Origin: an uncultured bacterium | GTDB taxonomy: Bacteria > Cyanobacteriota > Vampirovibrionia > Gastranaerophilales > Gastranaerophilaceae | Length of the DNA stretch: 64,000 bases | Assembly: GCA_905215335.1 (NCBI GenBank) | Contig: CAJMPQ010000002.1 | Span: 1-64,000, forward strand | Direction: 5' to 3' | Part shown: positions 34,853 through 44,467 of the stretch, piece after piece | Numbering within the stretch: position 1 is the first letter of the stretch | Layout: each line of letters starts with the position of its first letter | Made by a program: the position numbers and the translations under genes | The notes under the pieces: model-generated | The model's input: the letters and a program-made list of their open reading frames with translations, nothing else | What the model was told of the DNA's origin: nothing | Databases searched by the model: none

Positions 34853-34861
34853 TGCTATAAT
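34853..34861 (+). promoter_or_regulatory. Extended -10 promoter of gyrA
   Basis: TGC plus perfect TATAAT (34856-34861), giving a transcript start near 34868 and a leader of ~25 nt with GGAGGG (34881-34886). Confidence 0.55.
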
Positions 34862-34893
34862 TACAATAAGATTATAGACTGGAGGGAAGAGTA

Positions 34894-37449
34894 TTGACTC
34901 AGCAAAATATATTTGATCACGGGAAAATAGTTCCTGTTAATATTAGGGAAGAGATGAAACGTTCATATATTGATTATGCGATGAGTGTAATTGTTGGACG
35001 TGCTTTACCGGATGTAAGAGATGGTTTAAAACCTGTTCATAGACGTATTTTATATGCTATGAACGAATTGGGTATGTATCCAGATAAGCCATTTAAAAAA
35101 TGTGCTCGTATCGTTGGTGAAGTTTTAGGTAAATATCACCCTCACGGCGATAGTTCAGTTTATGAAGCTTTAGTTCGTATGGCTCAAGACTTCTCTACAA
35201 GATATTTGATGGTTGACGGGCATGGAAACTTCGGTTCTGTTGATGGTGACGGTGCTGCTGCAATGCGTTATACAGAAGCTCGTATGCATAAAATTACTCA
35301 ATCAATGCTTGCTGATATTGATTGTGAAACTGTTGAGTTTGAACCAAACTTCGATGGTTCATTACAAGAACCTTCAGTTCTTCCGGTTAGATTACCAATG
35401 CTATTGTTAAATGGTGTTTCCGGTATTGCTGTTGGTATGGCAACTAATATTCCACCTCATAACTTATGTGAAGTTGTTGATGGTACAATCGCTTTGATTG
35501 ATAATCCAAAGATTACAGTTCCTGAGTTGATGGAATATATTAAAGGCCCAGATTTCCCTACAGCTGCAACCATTATTGGTTTAAATGATATTAAACAAGC
35601 TTATGAAACAGGTAGAGGTTCTATCAAGATGTCTGCTGTTTCAGGTTTTGAAGAAATCGCAGGTGGCGGTGGTCGTCAAGCTAGAACTGCTATTGTTGTT
35701 ACAGAAATTCCTTATCAAGTTAATAAATCAATGTTGATTGAAAAAATTGCAGACTTGGTTAAAGAACAAAGAATTACTGGTATCTCAGATATTCGAGATG
35801 AATCTGACCGTGAAGGTATGAGAATCGTTATCGAATTGAAACGTGATGCGAAACCTGATGTTGTAAGAAATAACTTATATAAATATACTCAATTAGCAAC
35901 TACATTTGGTGTTAATATGGTTGCTTTGTGTGGTAAACAACCTCGATTAATGAACTTGTACGAAGTATTGAATGAGTTTGTTGAACACAGAATTGAAATT
36001 GTAACAAGAAGAACTATTTTCTTCTTGAAAAAAGCAAAAGTTAGAGCTCACATTTTAGCAGGTTTAATCATTGCGTTAGGTTCAATTGATGAAGTTATCG
36101 AATTGATTAAAAAATCTAAAACAACTGATGATGCTCGTGATGGTTTGATGAGTAGATTTGGTTTAGATGTTGATCAGGCTAATGCAATCCTTGAAATGCA
36201 ATTAAGACGTTTGACAGGATTGGAACAAGATAAAGTTAAAGCTGAATATGATGAATTGTTGAAAAAGATTGCAGAATATGAATCTATTTTGGCAAGTCGT
36301 CAAAAGATTTTAGATATCATTAAAGCTGAACTTCTTGAAGATAAAGAAAAATATGGTGATGATAGAAAAACTCAAATTTTACCTGAACAAGGTGAAGTAA
36401 CTATTGAGGATTTAACTCCAAATACTCCAATGGCTGTATTTATTACTCACCAAGGATATTTGAAACGTATTCCTTTAGATACTTTTGAACGTCAAAATCG
36501 TGCTACTCGTGGCAAATCAGGTATGAAGACTAAAGAAGATGATGATATTCAACATTTCTTTACTGCAATGATGCATGATAAAGTGTTGTTCTTCTCTTCA
36601 AAAGGTACAGTATATAGCTTGAATGTATATGACTTCCCTGAAGGTGGTCGTCAAGCAAAAGGTTTACCAATTGTTAACGTTCTTCCAATCGATCAAGATG
36701 AAAGAATTACTGCGGTTGTTCCGGTAAGTTCATTCTCTAAAGATTTGAATTTAATTATGTTAACTAAGAAGGGTAATATCAAACGTATTGAGTTAGATAA
36801 TTTCTCAAATATCAGACGTAATGGTATTATTGCAATTGGTCTTGATGAAGGTGATAGCTTATGTTGGGTTAAACTTGCTACTGCAAAAGATGAAATTATT
36901 ATCGGTACATCTTGTGGTATGGCAATAAGATTCCCAATTCAAGATTTAAGACCGTTAGGTAGAAGTGCAAGAGGTGTAATCTCTATGAAGTTACGTTCTG
37001 GAGATGAAATTGTAGGTTGTGATATCGTTCCACAAGATTACGATGCGGACTTACTTGTTGTAACTTCTGACGGTTTTGGAAAACGTACAAAATTATCAGA
37101 ATTCAGAACTCAAAACAGGGGCGGAATTGGTTTAATTGCAACCAAGTTTAAATCTTCTGCTTCAAGACTTGTAGCTTTAACTATTGTAAAAGAATCTGAT
37201 GATATTATGTTAGTAACATCAAATGGTGTTGTAACAAGATTAAATGCAGGTTCAATATCTCAACAGGGTCGTCCGGCAACAGGTGTTAGAGCTCAAAACT
37301 TATCTGAAAATGATACAGTTTGTTCAGTTAATAAGATTTTAAATCCTGATGATGACGATGTGACTATTAAAACTCAAAAATCTGAAACTGAAGCTCCAGC
37401 AGAAGAAGTTCAACAGACAAGCTTGTTGGATGGTGATTCTCAAGAGTAG
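34894..37449 (+). CDS. gyrA: DNA gyrase subunit A
   Basis: Breakage-reunion subunit that with GyrB introduces negative supercoils. 851 residues. TTG start, seven bases after GGAGGG. The active-site Tyr lies in AAAMRYTEARM; the quinolone-resistance region (KYHPHGDSSVYE) has Ser and Glu. C-terminal beta-propeller blades carry repeats such as YLKRIPL, NIKRIEL and GFGKRTKL. The GyrA box position reads QNRATRGKSG instead of the consensus QRRGGKG, with one extra residue. ParC is the alternative, but the box remnant and full propeller favour GyrA. Acidic tail. Confidence 0.93.
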   Translation: MTQQNIFDHGKIVPVNIREEMKRSYIDYAMSVIVGRALPDVRDGLKPVHRRILYAMNELGMYPDKPFKKCARIVGEVLGKYHPHGDSSVYEALVRMAQDFSTRYLMVDGHGNFGSVDGDGAAAMRYTEARMHKITQSMLADIDCETVEFEPNFDGSLQEPSVLPVRLPMLLLNGVSGIAVGMATNIPPHNLCEVVDGTIALIDNPKITVPELMEYIKGPDFPTAATIIGLNDIKQAYETGRGSIKMSAVSGFEEIAGGGGRQARTAIVVTEIPYQVNKSMLIEKIADLVKEQRITGISDIRDESDREGMRIVIELKRDAKPDVVRNNLYKYTQLATTFGVNMVALCGKQPRLMNLYEVLNEFVEHRIEIVTRRTIFFLKKAKVRAHILAGLIIALGSIDEVIELIKKSKTTDDARDGLMSRFGLDVDQANAILEMQLRRLTGLEQDKVKAEYDELLKKIAEYESILASRQKILDIIKAELLEDKEKYGDDRKTQILPEQGEVTIEDLTPNTPMAVFITHQGYLKRIPLDTFERQNRATRGKSGMKTKEDDDIQHFFTAMMHDKVLFFSSKGTVYSLNVYDFPEGGRQAKGLPIVNVLPIDQDERITAVVPVSSFSKDLNLIMLTKKGNIKRIELDNFSNIRRNGIIAIGLDEGDSLCWVKLATAKDEIIIGTSCGMAIRFPIQDLRPLGRSARGVISMKLRSGDEIVGCDIVPQDYDADLLVVTSDGFGKRTKLSEFRTQNRGGIGLIATKFKSSASRLVALTIVKESDDIMLVTSNGVVTRLNAGSISQQGRPATGVRAQNLSENDTVCSVNKILNPDDDDVTIKTQKSETEAPAEEVQQTSLLDGDSQE

Positions 37450-37473
37450 ATTAAATTTTAAATGTTTATATAG

Positions 37474-37507
37474 AAAAGAGTGGTTTGTAAATTGCCACTC
37501 TTTTTTT
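37474..37507 (+). terminator. Rho-independent terminator of gyrA
   Basis: 10-bp stem AAAAGAGTGG / CCACTCTTTT with an 11-nt loop and a run of T to 37507. Confidence 0.88.
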
Positions 37508-37576
37508 GTATCAATTTATTTACGTGTAATTTGATTTATGTTAATATGTTTTTGCGTAGTTTATAAGGAGAGAAAA

Positions 37577-37819
37577 ATGGCTGATTCAAAAATTTTAGCA
37601 ACAATTGAAAGATCTGATACTGAACAATTACAAATTTCTGTTAGTGAATATAAAGGCAGAAGTTACTTAAATATGAGAATATTTTACACTACAGATGATG
37701 GTGCAACTTGGCTTCCAACTAAAAAAGGTGTTACTTTCACTCCAGATCAATTAGATTTGTTAACAGAAGCTATTGAAGAAGCTAAACAAGAATTCATGGC
37801 TGCAGAAGCTGAGGGATAA
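37577..37819 (+). CDS. PC4/p15-like ssDNA-binding protein
   Basis: 80 residues. The core ISVSEYKGRSYLNMRIFY-x-x-x-DGATWLPTKKGVTF followed by a C-terminal helix is the bacterial form of the transcriptional coactivator PC4 fold (YdbC-like). Dimers of such proteins bind single-stranded DNA. Start at 37577 is supported by AAGGAG (37565-37570). The frame runs open to 37538 but without a ribosome binding site. Lies between gyrA and priA, both DNA-metabolism genes. Confidence 0.85.
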   Translation: MADSKILATIERSDTEQLQISVSEYKGRSYLNMRIFYTTDDGATWLPTKKGVTFTPDQLDLLTEAIEEAKQEFMAAEAEG

Positions 37820-37889
37820 ATAAAATAAATATAATAATTTGCTTGATTTAAGCAGATTTTATTAAATGTTTAAAAAGGATTATCAATAA

Positions 37890-40199
37890 ATGGAAGATGG
37901 TATTCAAAATAAATTATTTGAAATTCCTTCTCGTAAATTAACTTTAAAAAAACGAGAACCGTCTGAAGTGGTTGATAATCCTTCTTTTATGCAACATAAA
38001 TATGCGGTTTGTTTGGTTAATGTTAAGGCATTGGGTGTAAAAACTTTTAGTTATTTAATCCCACCAGAGATGCAAGACAAAATAAAAATCGGTCAGGCTT
38101 TATTGGTTCCTTTTGGCAGACAAGGGTTAATTAATGCTTTTTGTGTTGGTTTTTCTGATTATTTACCTTCTGAAATTAAGGCTAAAAGAGTTAGTAAGAT
38201 TTTAGATGAAACCCCATTGTTTTCTGTAGAATATTTAAAATTATTGGAATGGGTTGCTAATTATTATTGTACCGATTTGATTACGGTTTTGAATGTTGCA
38301 ATTCCATTAAAACTTATTGAAAAATCTCTAAAAACCGAGCAATCTATCGAATTTATTAAAACTGATGGTGCAACCAAAAGGCAGTTAGAAATTTTAGAAA
38401 TTCTTAGGGAAAAAGGTAAAATGCCTTTGATTGAGTTTGAAAAACTTGTGAAAACAACAAGAGCAACTGTGAAAAAATTAGAAGCTTTAGGTTGTGTAAA
38501 ACTGATTGAAGAGCAAGTTTATCGTAATCCTTTGGATATTTTGAAAATTGATAAAAAAGAAGATTTGTACGAGTTATCAGAAACTCAGCAAAAAGTTTAT
38601 GAAGGAATTTCTGCGCAAATTAGAAATGAGAAATCTCCTCAAATTTTATTGCATGGTGTTACAGCAAGTGGAAAGACTGAAGTTTATTTCAAACTTATAG
38701 ACGATACTATAAAATCAGGGAAAAATGTTCTATTTTTAGCTCCTGAAATAGCTTTGGCATCTCAATTAACTAAAAGGTTAGCCAAAAAATTTGGAACAAG
38801 AGATGTTGCGATTTGGCATAGTAGTATCTCTGAAGGTGAAAGATATGATGTTTGGCAAAAGCTTTATAAGAATGAAATAAAAATATTGGCTGGTGCGCGT
38901 TCTGCAGTGTTTGCACCGTTAAAAGATATAGGTTTAATTATTATTGATGAGGAGCACGAGGGTGCATATAAACAAACTTCTCCAGCTCCAAGGTATGATG
39001 CAAGACTTGTGGCAAGAAAGCTTGCAGAGTTTAATAATTGTCCGTTAATTTTGGGTTCAGCAACGCCTGATATTTCAAGTTATTATAGAGCAATAAATTC
39101 AAATCACTTATTTGAAATGTTGAAACGATATAATAATGCTAAAGTTGCTCCGGTTACGGTTATAAATATGCAAGAGTACGGTAGAGCGGCATATAAAAGT
39201 TTAATATCTAAACCTTTGCAAACTGCAATCAAAGAAACTTTAGATAATAAGCAACAAGTTATTTTACTTATAAATCGTCGAGGCTTTTCTACATATACTC
39301 AATGTCAGGGGTGTGGACATGTTATTGAATGTCCAAATTGTGCAATCCCAATGATTTGGCATGCAAAAGATAATATGCTCAAGTGTCATTATTGTAACCA
39401 TGTTGAATATTTCCCAGATGTTTGTCCAAATTGTGGATTTGATGGATTGAAAAATTCAGGCACCGGAACACAAAAAATTGAGCAATATATAAAGGATTTG
39501 TATCCTGATTACAATGTAGAAAGAATTGATAGCGATGTTTTGGTTAGAAAAGGAGAACATATAAGACTTTTAGAAAAATTCCAAAACGGAGATATTGATA
39601 TTTTAGTTGGAACTCAAATGATAGCCAAAGGTTTGGATAATCCTAATGTTACTTTGGTTGGTGTGATTTCTGCAGATGCAAGTTTTAATTTACCTGATTT
39701 TAGAGCATCAGAAAGAGGGTTCCAATTATTAACTCAAGTTGCAGGTAGAGCAGGACGTGGAGAATTCAAGGGAAGAGTATTTTTCCAAACTTATAATCCT
39801 GATTATTATGCTTTAGAAAGTGCTAAATCTCAAAATTATTTTGATTTTTATAAACAGGAAATAGCATCTCGTGAAGATTTTGATTATCCACCGTTTAGTC
39901 AAATTATTCGTTTAATTTTGAGTTCAACAAATAATTTTAGAGCAGAAAAAGCTGCTCAAGAAATTGCGTTAAGACTGTGTACAATGATTGAAAAATTTGG
40001 TTTTGGTGAAAGATTAGAAGTTTTAGGACCAACTCCATGTGTTATAGAAAGGATAAACGGATATTATCGTTTCCAAATTATTATTAAGAATAAATTGGAA
40101 GATAAAGGTCATCAATTTGTATCAAGCTTTTTGAATAAAATTACGGCGCCTAAAGATATAAGAATGACTATTGATGTAGATCCTTTAGATATTTTATAA
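37890..40199 (+). CDS. priA: Primosomal protein N' (PriA helicase)
   Basis: 3'-5' superfamily 2 helicase restarting stalled replication forks. 769 residues. N-terminal 3'-DNA-binding domain, then Walker A (HGVTASGKTE), Walker B DEEHE, and the eight-cysteine zinc module inserted in the helicase core (CQGCGHVIECPNC, CHYCNHV, CPNCG), with motif VAGRAGRGEF. Complete. Ribosome binding site AAAGGAT at about ten bases. Confidence 0.97.
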   Translation: MEDGIQNKLFEIPSRKLTLKKREPSEVVDNPSFMQHKYAVCLVNVKALGVKTFSYLIPPEMQDKIKIGQALLVPFGRQGLINAFCVGFSDYLPSEIKAKRVSKILDETPLFSVEYLKLLEWVANYYCTDLITVLNVAIPLKLIEKSLKTEQSIEFIKTDGATKRQLEILEILREKGKMPLIEFEKLVKTTRATVKKLEALGCVKLIEEQVYRNPLDILKIDKKEDLYELSETQQKVYEGISAQIRNEKSPQILLHGVTASGKTEVYFKLIDDTIKSGKNVLFLAPEIALASQLTKRLAKKFGTRDVAIWHSSISEGERYDVWQKLYKNEIKILAGARSAVFAPLKDIGLIIIDEEHEGAYKQTSPAPRYDARLVARKLAEFNNCPLILGSATPDISSYYRAINSNHLFEMLKRYNNAKVAPVTVINMQEYGRAAYKSLISKPLQTAIKETLDNKQQVILLINRRGFSTYTQCQGCGHVIECPNCAIPMIWHAKDNMLKCHYCNHVEYFPDVCPNCGFDGLKNSGTGTQKIEQYIKDLYPDYNVERIDSDVLVRKGEHIRLLEKFQNGDIDILVGTQMIAKGLDNPNVTLVGVISADASFNLPDFRASERGFQLLTQVAGRAGRGEFKGRVFFQTYNPDYYALESAKSQNYFDFYKQEIASREDFDYPPFSQIIRLILSSTNNFRAEKAAQEIALRLCTMIEKFGFGERLEVLGPTPCVIERINGYYRFQIIIKNKLEDKGHQFVSSFLNKITAPKDIRMTIDVDPLDIL

Positions 40200-40204
40200 A
40201 ATAA

Positions 40205-41017
40205 TTAGTCTATTTGTGCAATAGGGTATGTTTGTCTTAAATATTTTACTGGTTGTAAGTCTATATCAGAATATATTGCACCTTCTTGATCTTTAGCATT
40301 TGCAATAACTTCGGCAGTTGGTGAAATTATAAGAGAATTTCCAATGCAGCTGAATTGGTCATTAGATTTTTTTGTTTGGTTTGATATAACAAGATAAACC
40401 ATATTATCATATGCTCTTGTTCTATTCATTGCAATCCACATTTCTTGGGCATATTTTAGAGTTTCAGAATCATTATATATTTCATTTGGGATAGCCCAAG
40501 CTGTTGGTAATACAATAATATCGGCTCCTAATTTTGCTAATTTTTTGAAATGTAAAGGATAACGAATATCAAAACAAATTGCCATTCCGACTTTTCCAAA
40601 ATCAAAATCTACTACAATTTCTTGGTCACCAGCTGTAATTCTATCACCTTCTGTACCGCCCATATAATTGAATAAATGGATTTTTCTATATTTAGCAATT
40701 GTTTCACCACTACGATTTATTGCAAAAGATGTGTTATATAATTTTTCTTCAGATTTTTCAATTACAGTTCCTGCGATGATATTTGTATTATATTTTTTCG
40801 CTAGTTCTTTAATAAAATCAATAATTTCTCCACCATTTTCATCTACTGGATGGGTTAAAAAATATTCATGATTTATCCCTGTTGAGAAAAATTCCGGTAA
40901 TACTATTAAATCTAATTTTTTATTTGAATGTTTTTTTATATAATGTTCTATCTTTTTTAAATTGATTTCAGGCTTATTTAAAAGAGGTTTTATTTGTATA
41001 TTTAAAATTCCTACCAT
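40205..41017 (-). CDS. Carbon-nitrogen hydrolase (nitrilase superfamily)
   Basis: 270 residues, cytoplasmic. The catalytic triad is visible: Glu in VLPEFFSTG, Lys in YRKIHLF, Cys in GMAICFDIRYP. Sequence style is that of omega-amidase (NIT2/YafV-type) or general amidases of branch 10, which hydrolyse alpha-ketoglutaramate or similar amides; the substrate is not certain. AAGGAG precedes the ATG. Converges with priA after 5 bp. Confidence 0.88.
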   Translation of the reverse strand: MVGILNIQIKPLLNKPEINLKKIEHYIKKHSNKKLDLIVLPEFFSTGINHEYFLTHPVDENGGEIIDFIKELAKKYNTNIIAGTVIEKSEEKLYNTSFAINRSGETIAKYRKIHLFNYMGGTEGDRITAGDQEIVVDFDFGKVGMAICFDIRYPLHFKKLAKLGADIIVLPTAWAIPNEIYNDSETLKYAQEMWIAMNRTRAYDNMVYLVISNQTKKSNDQFSCIGNSLIISPTAEVIANAKDQEGAIYSDIDLQPVKYLRQTYPIAQID

Positions 41018-41119
41018 AATTTACTCCTTATTTAACTCAATTTTAACATAATCTCTTGAAAATTTGCTTCCTTCGGCATACTATTTGTATATATTTAATT
41101 AAGAAAAAGGATACGGGAT

Positions 41120-42061
41120 ATGAATAGTACAGTTAATAAAAATAAAGTTTATACAAAAGAAGAGTTATTGGCATTTTATAATATGCCATTGGAAGATTTA
41201 TTGAAAGAATCTTTAAAGTATATGTCAAACAATGTTGAATTTTGTTCATTGATAAATGCCAGAAATGGTAAGTGTTCTCAAAATTGTAAGTATTGTGCTC
41301 AAAGTTCACATTACTGTACTAATATTGAGTCTTATCCTTTAGTTGAGATTGAAGAAGTTGTAAAAGTTGCAAAAGAAGCTAAAGCTCATGAAGCTTCAAG
41401 ATTTGCTATCGTAACAAGTGGAAAAACTCCTGATGAAGGTAGAGATTTTCAAATAGAACTTGATATGATAAAAGAAGTGAATAAAATTGAAGGTTTGAAA
41501 TCTTGTGCGTCTATTGGTATTTTAGATGAAGAACAAGCAAAACAATTGGCTCAAGCTGGTTTAAAGAGATTTCACCATAATATAAATACTTGTCGTTCAT
41601 ATTATCCTGAAGTTTGTACAACTCACACTTGGGATGATAGATTAAAGACTTGTAAATTAGTAAAAAAATATGGAATGGAATTGTGTTGTGGTGTTATTTT
41701 AGGTATGGGCGAAAGTGTTGAACAAAGAGTTGAAATGGCTATGGAATTAGCCGAAATACAACCGGATTCTATTCCTATAAATATTTTAATGCCTATTCCT
41801 GAAACACCTTTTGAAAATTATCACGATAAAATAGACGAAGAAAATGTATTAAGAACTCTTGCAGTCTTCAAAATTGCTAATCCTCAAGCTGTAATCCGTT
41901 TTTGTGGTGGTAGAATGAGATTATCTCAAGAAAACCAAGAGTTAGCTTTGAAAAATTGTGTAGAAGGTATTTTGATAGGTAATTATTTAACAACTGTAGG
42001 AAAAGAACCAAAAGAAGATATTGAAACAGTTAAAAATTTGGGTAAAAATCTTTTACATTAA
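41120..42061 (+). CDS. bioB: Biotin synthase
   Basis: Radical SAM enzyme that inserts sulfur into dethiobiotin. 313 residues. CxxxCxxC in CSQNCKYCAQSS binds the [4Fe-4S] cluster; the [2Fe-2S] cluster ligands and Arg are in CASIGIL, the HHNINTC segment and RFCGGR. No other biotin genes in the window. AAAGGAT upstream of the ATG. Confidence 0.95.
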   Translation: MNSTVNKNKVYTKEELLAFYNMPLEDLLKESLKYMSNNVEFCSLINARNGKCSQNCKYCAQSSHYCTNIESYPLVEIEEVVKVAKEAKAHEASRFAIVTSGKTPDEGRDFQIELDMIKEVNKIEGLKSCASIGILDEEQAKQLAQAGLKRFHHNINTCRSYYPEVCTTHTWDDRLKTCKLVKKYGMELCCGVILGMGESVEQRVEMAMELAEIQPDSIPINILMPIPETPFENYHDKIDEENVLRTLAVFKIANPQAVIRFCGGRMRLSQENQELALKNCVEGILIGNYLTTVGKEPKEDIETVKNLGKNLLH

Positions 42062-42141
42062 TTTATAAATTTAAAAATTTGGGCAATTTTCTTGCGCTTA
42101 TATCATTTATATATATATGATATTAAGTGGAGAATTGAAGT

Positions 42142-42924
42142 ATGCAAATTAATGATGATAAATCATTCAATAATGATAGTAGTAAATATGTACCATTTTG
42201 GCAGGTAAAAGATACTACTGCGTCATCAAATTTATTTAAACCTATTTTTAATCTTTCTTCAGATTCGTTAAAAACAGATTTTATGCCTCTGGATAAAGGT
42301 GGAATCTTTGAAAGTTATAAAAAAGATATTCAAAAGGATATTATAAATAAAGGTAAATACATTTGTGAGCCTGTTTCTACAAAGGTAGATATTATAGAAC
42401 CGTTGGATATTCCAAAAGATAATAGAGAAATTAAATTAGTTGGCGAGGATGTAAAAATAGTTCCTCATTTAAAAACCAATTATAATAAAAATTCTAATGT
42501 TACTCAGAATTTATTTGATGGTGATGTTGAGGATTTAAATAAATTATTAAAAAATACTCCAATGAAAGGTCAAGGCAAAGCCTTTCTTGATGCTCAAGAA
42601 AAATACGGTATAAATGCGTTATTTTTAATGAGTGTGATTAAAGCTGAATCAGCCTATGGTGCAGCTCCAGCTCATGGAACTAAATATAATGTGGCAGGTT
42701 TAAAAACACGTTCTGGTAAATACCAACAACACAAAAGTTTTGCGGAAAGTATTGATAAATTAGGTTCAAATCTCAGTCGTTTATACATTCATAAAGGTGG
42801 TAAAAAATTAGTTACAATAGAACAAATTAGATCTCAATTTTGTCCGGGAAATAAAAAATGGACACCTGAAGTTACAGAAGAAATGAATAGATTATCAAAA
42901 TCAATAGCTGAAATGTATAATTAA
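42142..42924 (+). CDS. Glucosaminidase-domain (GH73/FlgJ-like) protein
   Basis: 260 residues. The C-terminal part (~130-260) is a mannosyl-glycoprotein endo-beta-N-acetylglucosaminidase-like domain: FLDAQEKYGINALFLMSVIKAESAYG with the catalytic Glu in AES, followed by KYNVAGLKTRSG. The N-terminal ~125 residues are Ser/Asp/Lys-rich and unrecognised. No signal peptide is visible, odd for a wall hydrolase; export by another route or a cytoplasmic role would need to be shown. GTGGAG about eight bases before the ATG. Confidence 0.82.
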   Translation: MQINDDKSFNNDSSKYVPFWQVKDTTASSNLFKPIFNLSSDSLKTDFMPLDKGGIFESYKKDIQKDIINKGKYICEPVSTKVDIIEPLDIPKDNREIKLVGEDVKIVPHLKTNYNKNSNVTQNLFDGDVEDLNKLLKNTPMKGQGKAFLDAQEKYGINALFLMSVIKAESAYGAAPAHGTKYNVAGLKTRSGKYQQHKSFAESIDKLGSNLSRLYIHKGGKKLVTIEQIRSQFCPGNKKWTPEVTEEMNRLSKSIAEMYN

Positions 42925-42926
42925 TT

Positions 42927-44450
42927 TTATAGATTTTCAAGAACCGCTATTTTCATATCTTTAAAATCTGGGGTACGTCCTGTCCATATTTGTTCTGCCG
43001 CCACAGCTTGGTGGATAAACATATCAACACCATTAAGTGTTCTATAACCATATTTTTGAGCAAGTTTTAAGAGTACTGTTTTTTTAGGATTGTATATTAC
43101 ATCATATACTAAAGCGCCTTGAGGAAGTGTTCTTAATTCATTTTCTTCCACAGGTGTCATATCTGCTGCTCGACCTAGCATTCCAATTGGTGTTGTGTTT
43201 ACTAATATATTCACATCTGACAAATCTCTGATTCTTTCAATTTGATGTGCTGAAAATTCTACATTTGGAAAAGTTTTTCTTAAGTAGTTTAGTAGTTCTA
43301 AACAATTTGGAATGTTTCTTGTATAGAGTTTTATTTCTTTCATTTGGCTTTGTGCAAGTGCAGTAATTGCAGCTCTTGCAGCTCCGCCAGTACCTAGGAC
43401 TCCAGCTGTTTTTCCTACTAAAGTGAAGTCTTCTGGGATAGCATTTCTAAATCCTATTACATCAGTATTATAACCTTTTAATTCTTTTGTTTCAGGATTT
43501 ATTGTAACTGTATTTACTGCATTTACTAAGTCGGCAGATTGGTCTACTTCATTTAAAAACATAATAACCGGTAATTTTAATGGAATAGTTACATTAAAAC
43601 CTCTATAATTATGTGTTTTGAAAAATTTTATTCTATCAACAAGTGTTTCCGGAGGAGTTTCTAAAACTTCATAACTAGCTTTTATACCAAGACTTTTAAA
43701 TCCTGCTTCGTGCATACAGCTTGATAGAGAGTGCCCTAAAGGATAACCTATTACTGCATATTTTCTAGTAGGTGCATTTAGAGTGTCTGGCATGATTACT
43801 GGAGTCTCGCGGCTTACAGATTCAGTTATTGTTGGATTTTGTTGATATATATTTTGATTAGAATTGTTAATTATATTTGATGAGTTTGAATAGCTTTCTG
43901 GAGTTGAAGCTGTATTCATACAATTAAAATTTGCATTAAAACTATTTGAATAATTTGAATAGTGTTCTGAAAAATTGTTATTATTATCTAGAGATGTTGT
44001 TGTTTGAATATTTGAAGTTGATGAATAGGTACTATTCAAATTGTTTGTTTGTGTTTGTATAATTTCGTTTTCTGGTTTAGGTGGTTCTGGTTGTGAAAAA
44101 CTAGAATATGTTGTTTGTGGAGTTACATATTCTTGTTGTTGAGGTTGATGATAATTTTGCGCATTATTATCTGACCAAGAAAACGAATTTGTTTGGTTTT
44201 GTGCGTAATTATTTATTGGATTATCTTGCTGATATGTATAATCATTTACAGGATTATTTTCGCTTTGATAATCATTTTGTTGTGGTTCAATATTAGGCTG
44301 AGCAGATATTGTTGTGTTTTGAGTTTGCACATTAGTTTCGGAAGATTTTTCTTCTTGTTCCATTTGTGCTTTTAGTTCTGCTAAAGTAATACTTATGCCG
44401 GCAGCTTTCATTTCTTTGTAGCGTGCTAATAATTCTTTACTTACAGCCAT
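42927..44450 (-). CDS. aroE: Shikimate dehydrogenase with Asn/Gln-rich N-terminal extension
   Basis: NADP-dependent reduction of 3-dehydroshikimate in the aromatic amino acid pathway. 507 residues; normal AroE has ~275. The enzyme domain (~229-507) carries YAVIGYPLGHSLS, catalytic Lys in NVTIPLK, Asp in GYNTDVIGF, the NADP loop GTGGAARAAI and NTTPIGM. Residues ~36-210 are almost only Asn, Gln, Ser, Thr, Tyr and Pro, without charge, like prion-type low-complexity domains; residues 1-35 form a short charged helix. The extension is in one frame with no stop, and AAGGATTC precedes its ATG, so it is a true fusion. Confidence 0.93.
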   Translation of the reverse strand: MAVSKELLARYKEMKAAGISITLAELKAQMEQEEKSSETNVQTQNTTISAQPNIEPQQNDYQSENNPVNDYTYQQDNPINNYAQNQTNSFSWSDNNAQNYHQPQQQEYVTPQTTYSSFSQPEPPKPENEIIQTQTNNLNSTYSSTSNIQTTTSLDNNNNFSEHYSNYSNSFNANFNCMNTASTPESYSNSSNIINNSNQNIYQQNPTITESVSRETPVIMPDTLNAPTRKYAVIGYPLGHSLSSCMHEAGFKSLGIKASYEVLETPPETLVDRIKFFKTHNYRGFNVTIPLKLPVIMFLNEVDQSADLVNAVNTVTINPETKELKGYNTDVIGFRNAIPEDFTLVGKTAGVLGTGGAARAAITALAQSQMKEIKLYTRNIPNCLELLNYLRKTFPNVEFSAHQIERIRDLSDVNILVNTTPIGMLGRAADMTPVEENELRTLPQGALVYDVIYNPKKTVLLKLAQKYGYRTLNGVDMFIHQAVAAEQIWTGRTPDFKDMKIAVLENL

Positions 44451-44467
44451 AATTTGAATCCTTTATG

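Noticed and set aside
44108..44375. Hydrophobic open frames antisense to the AroE tail
   Set aside because: Arise from the complement of Asn/Gln codons; no ribosome binding site.
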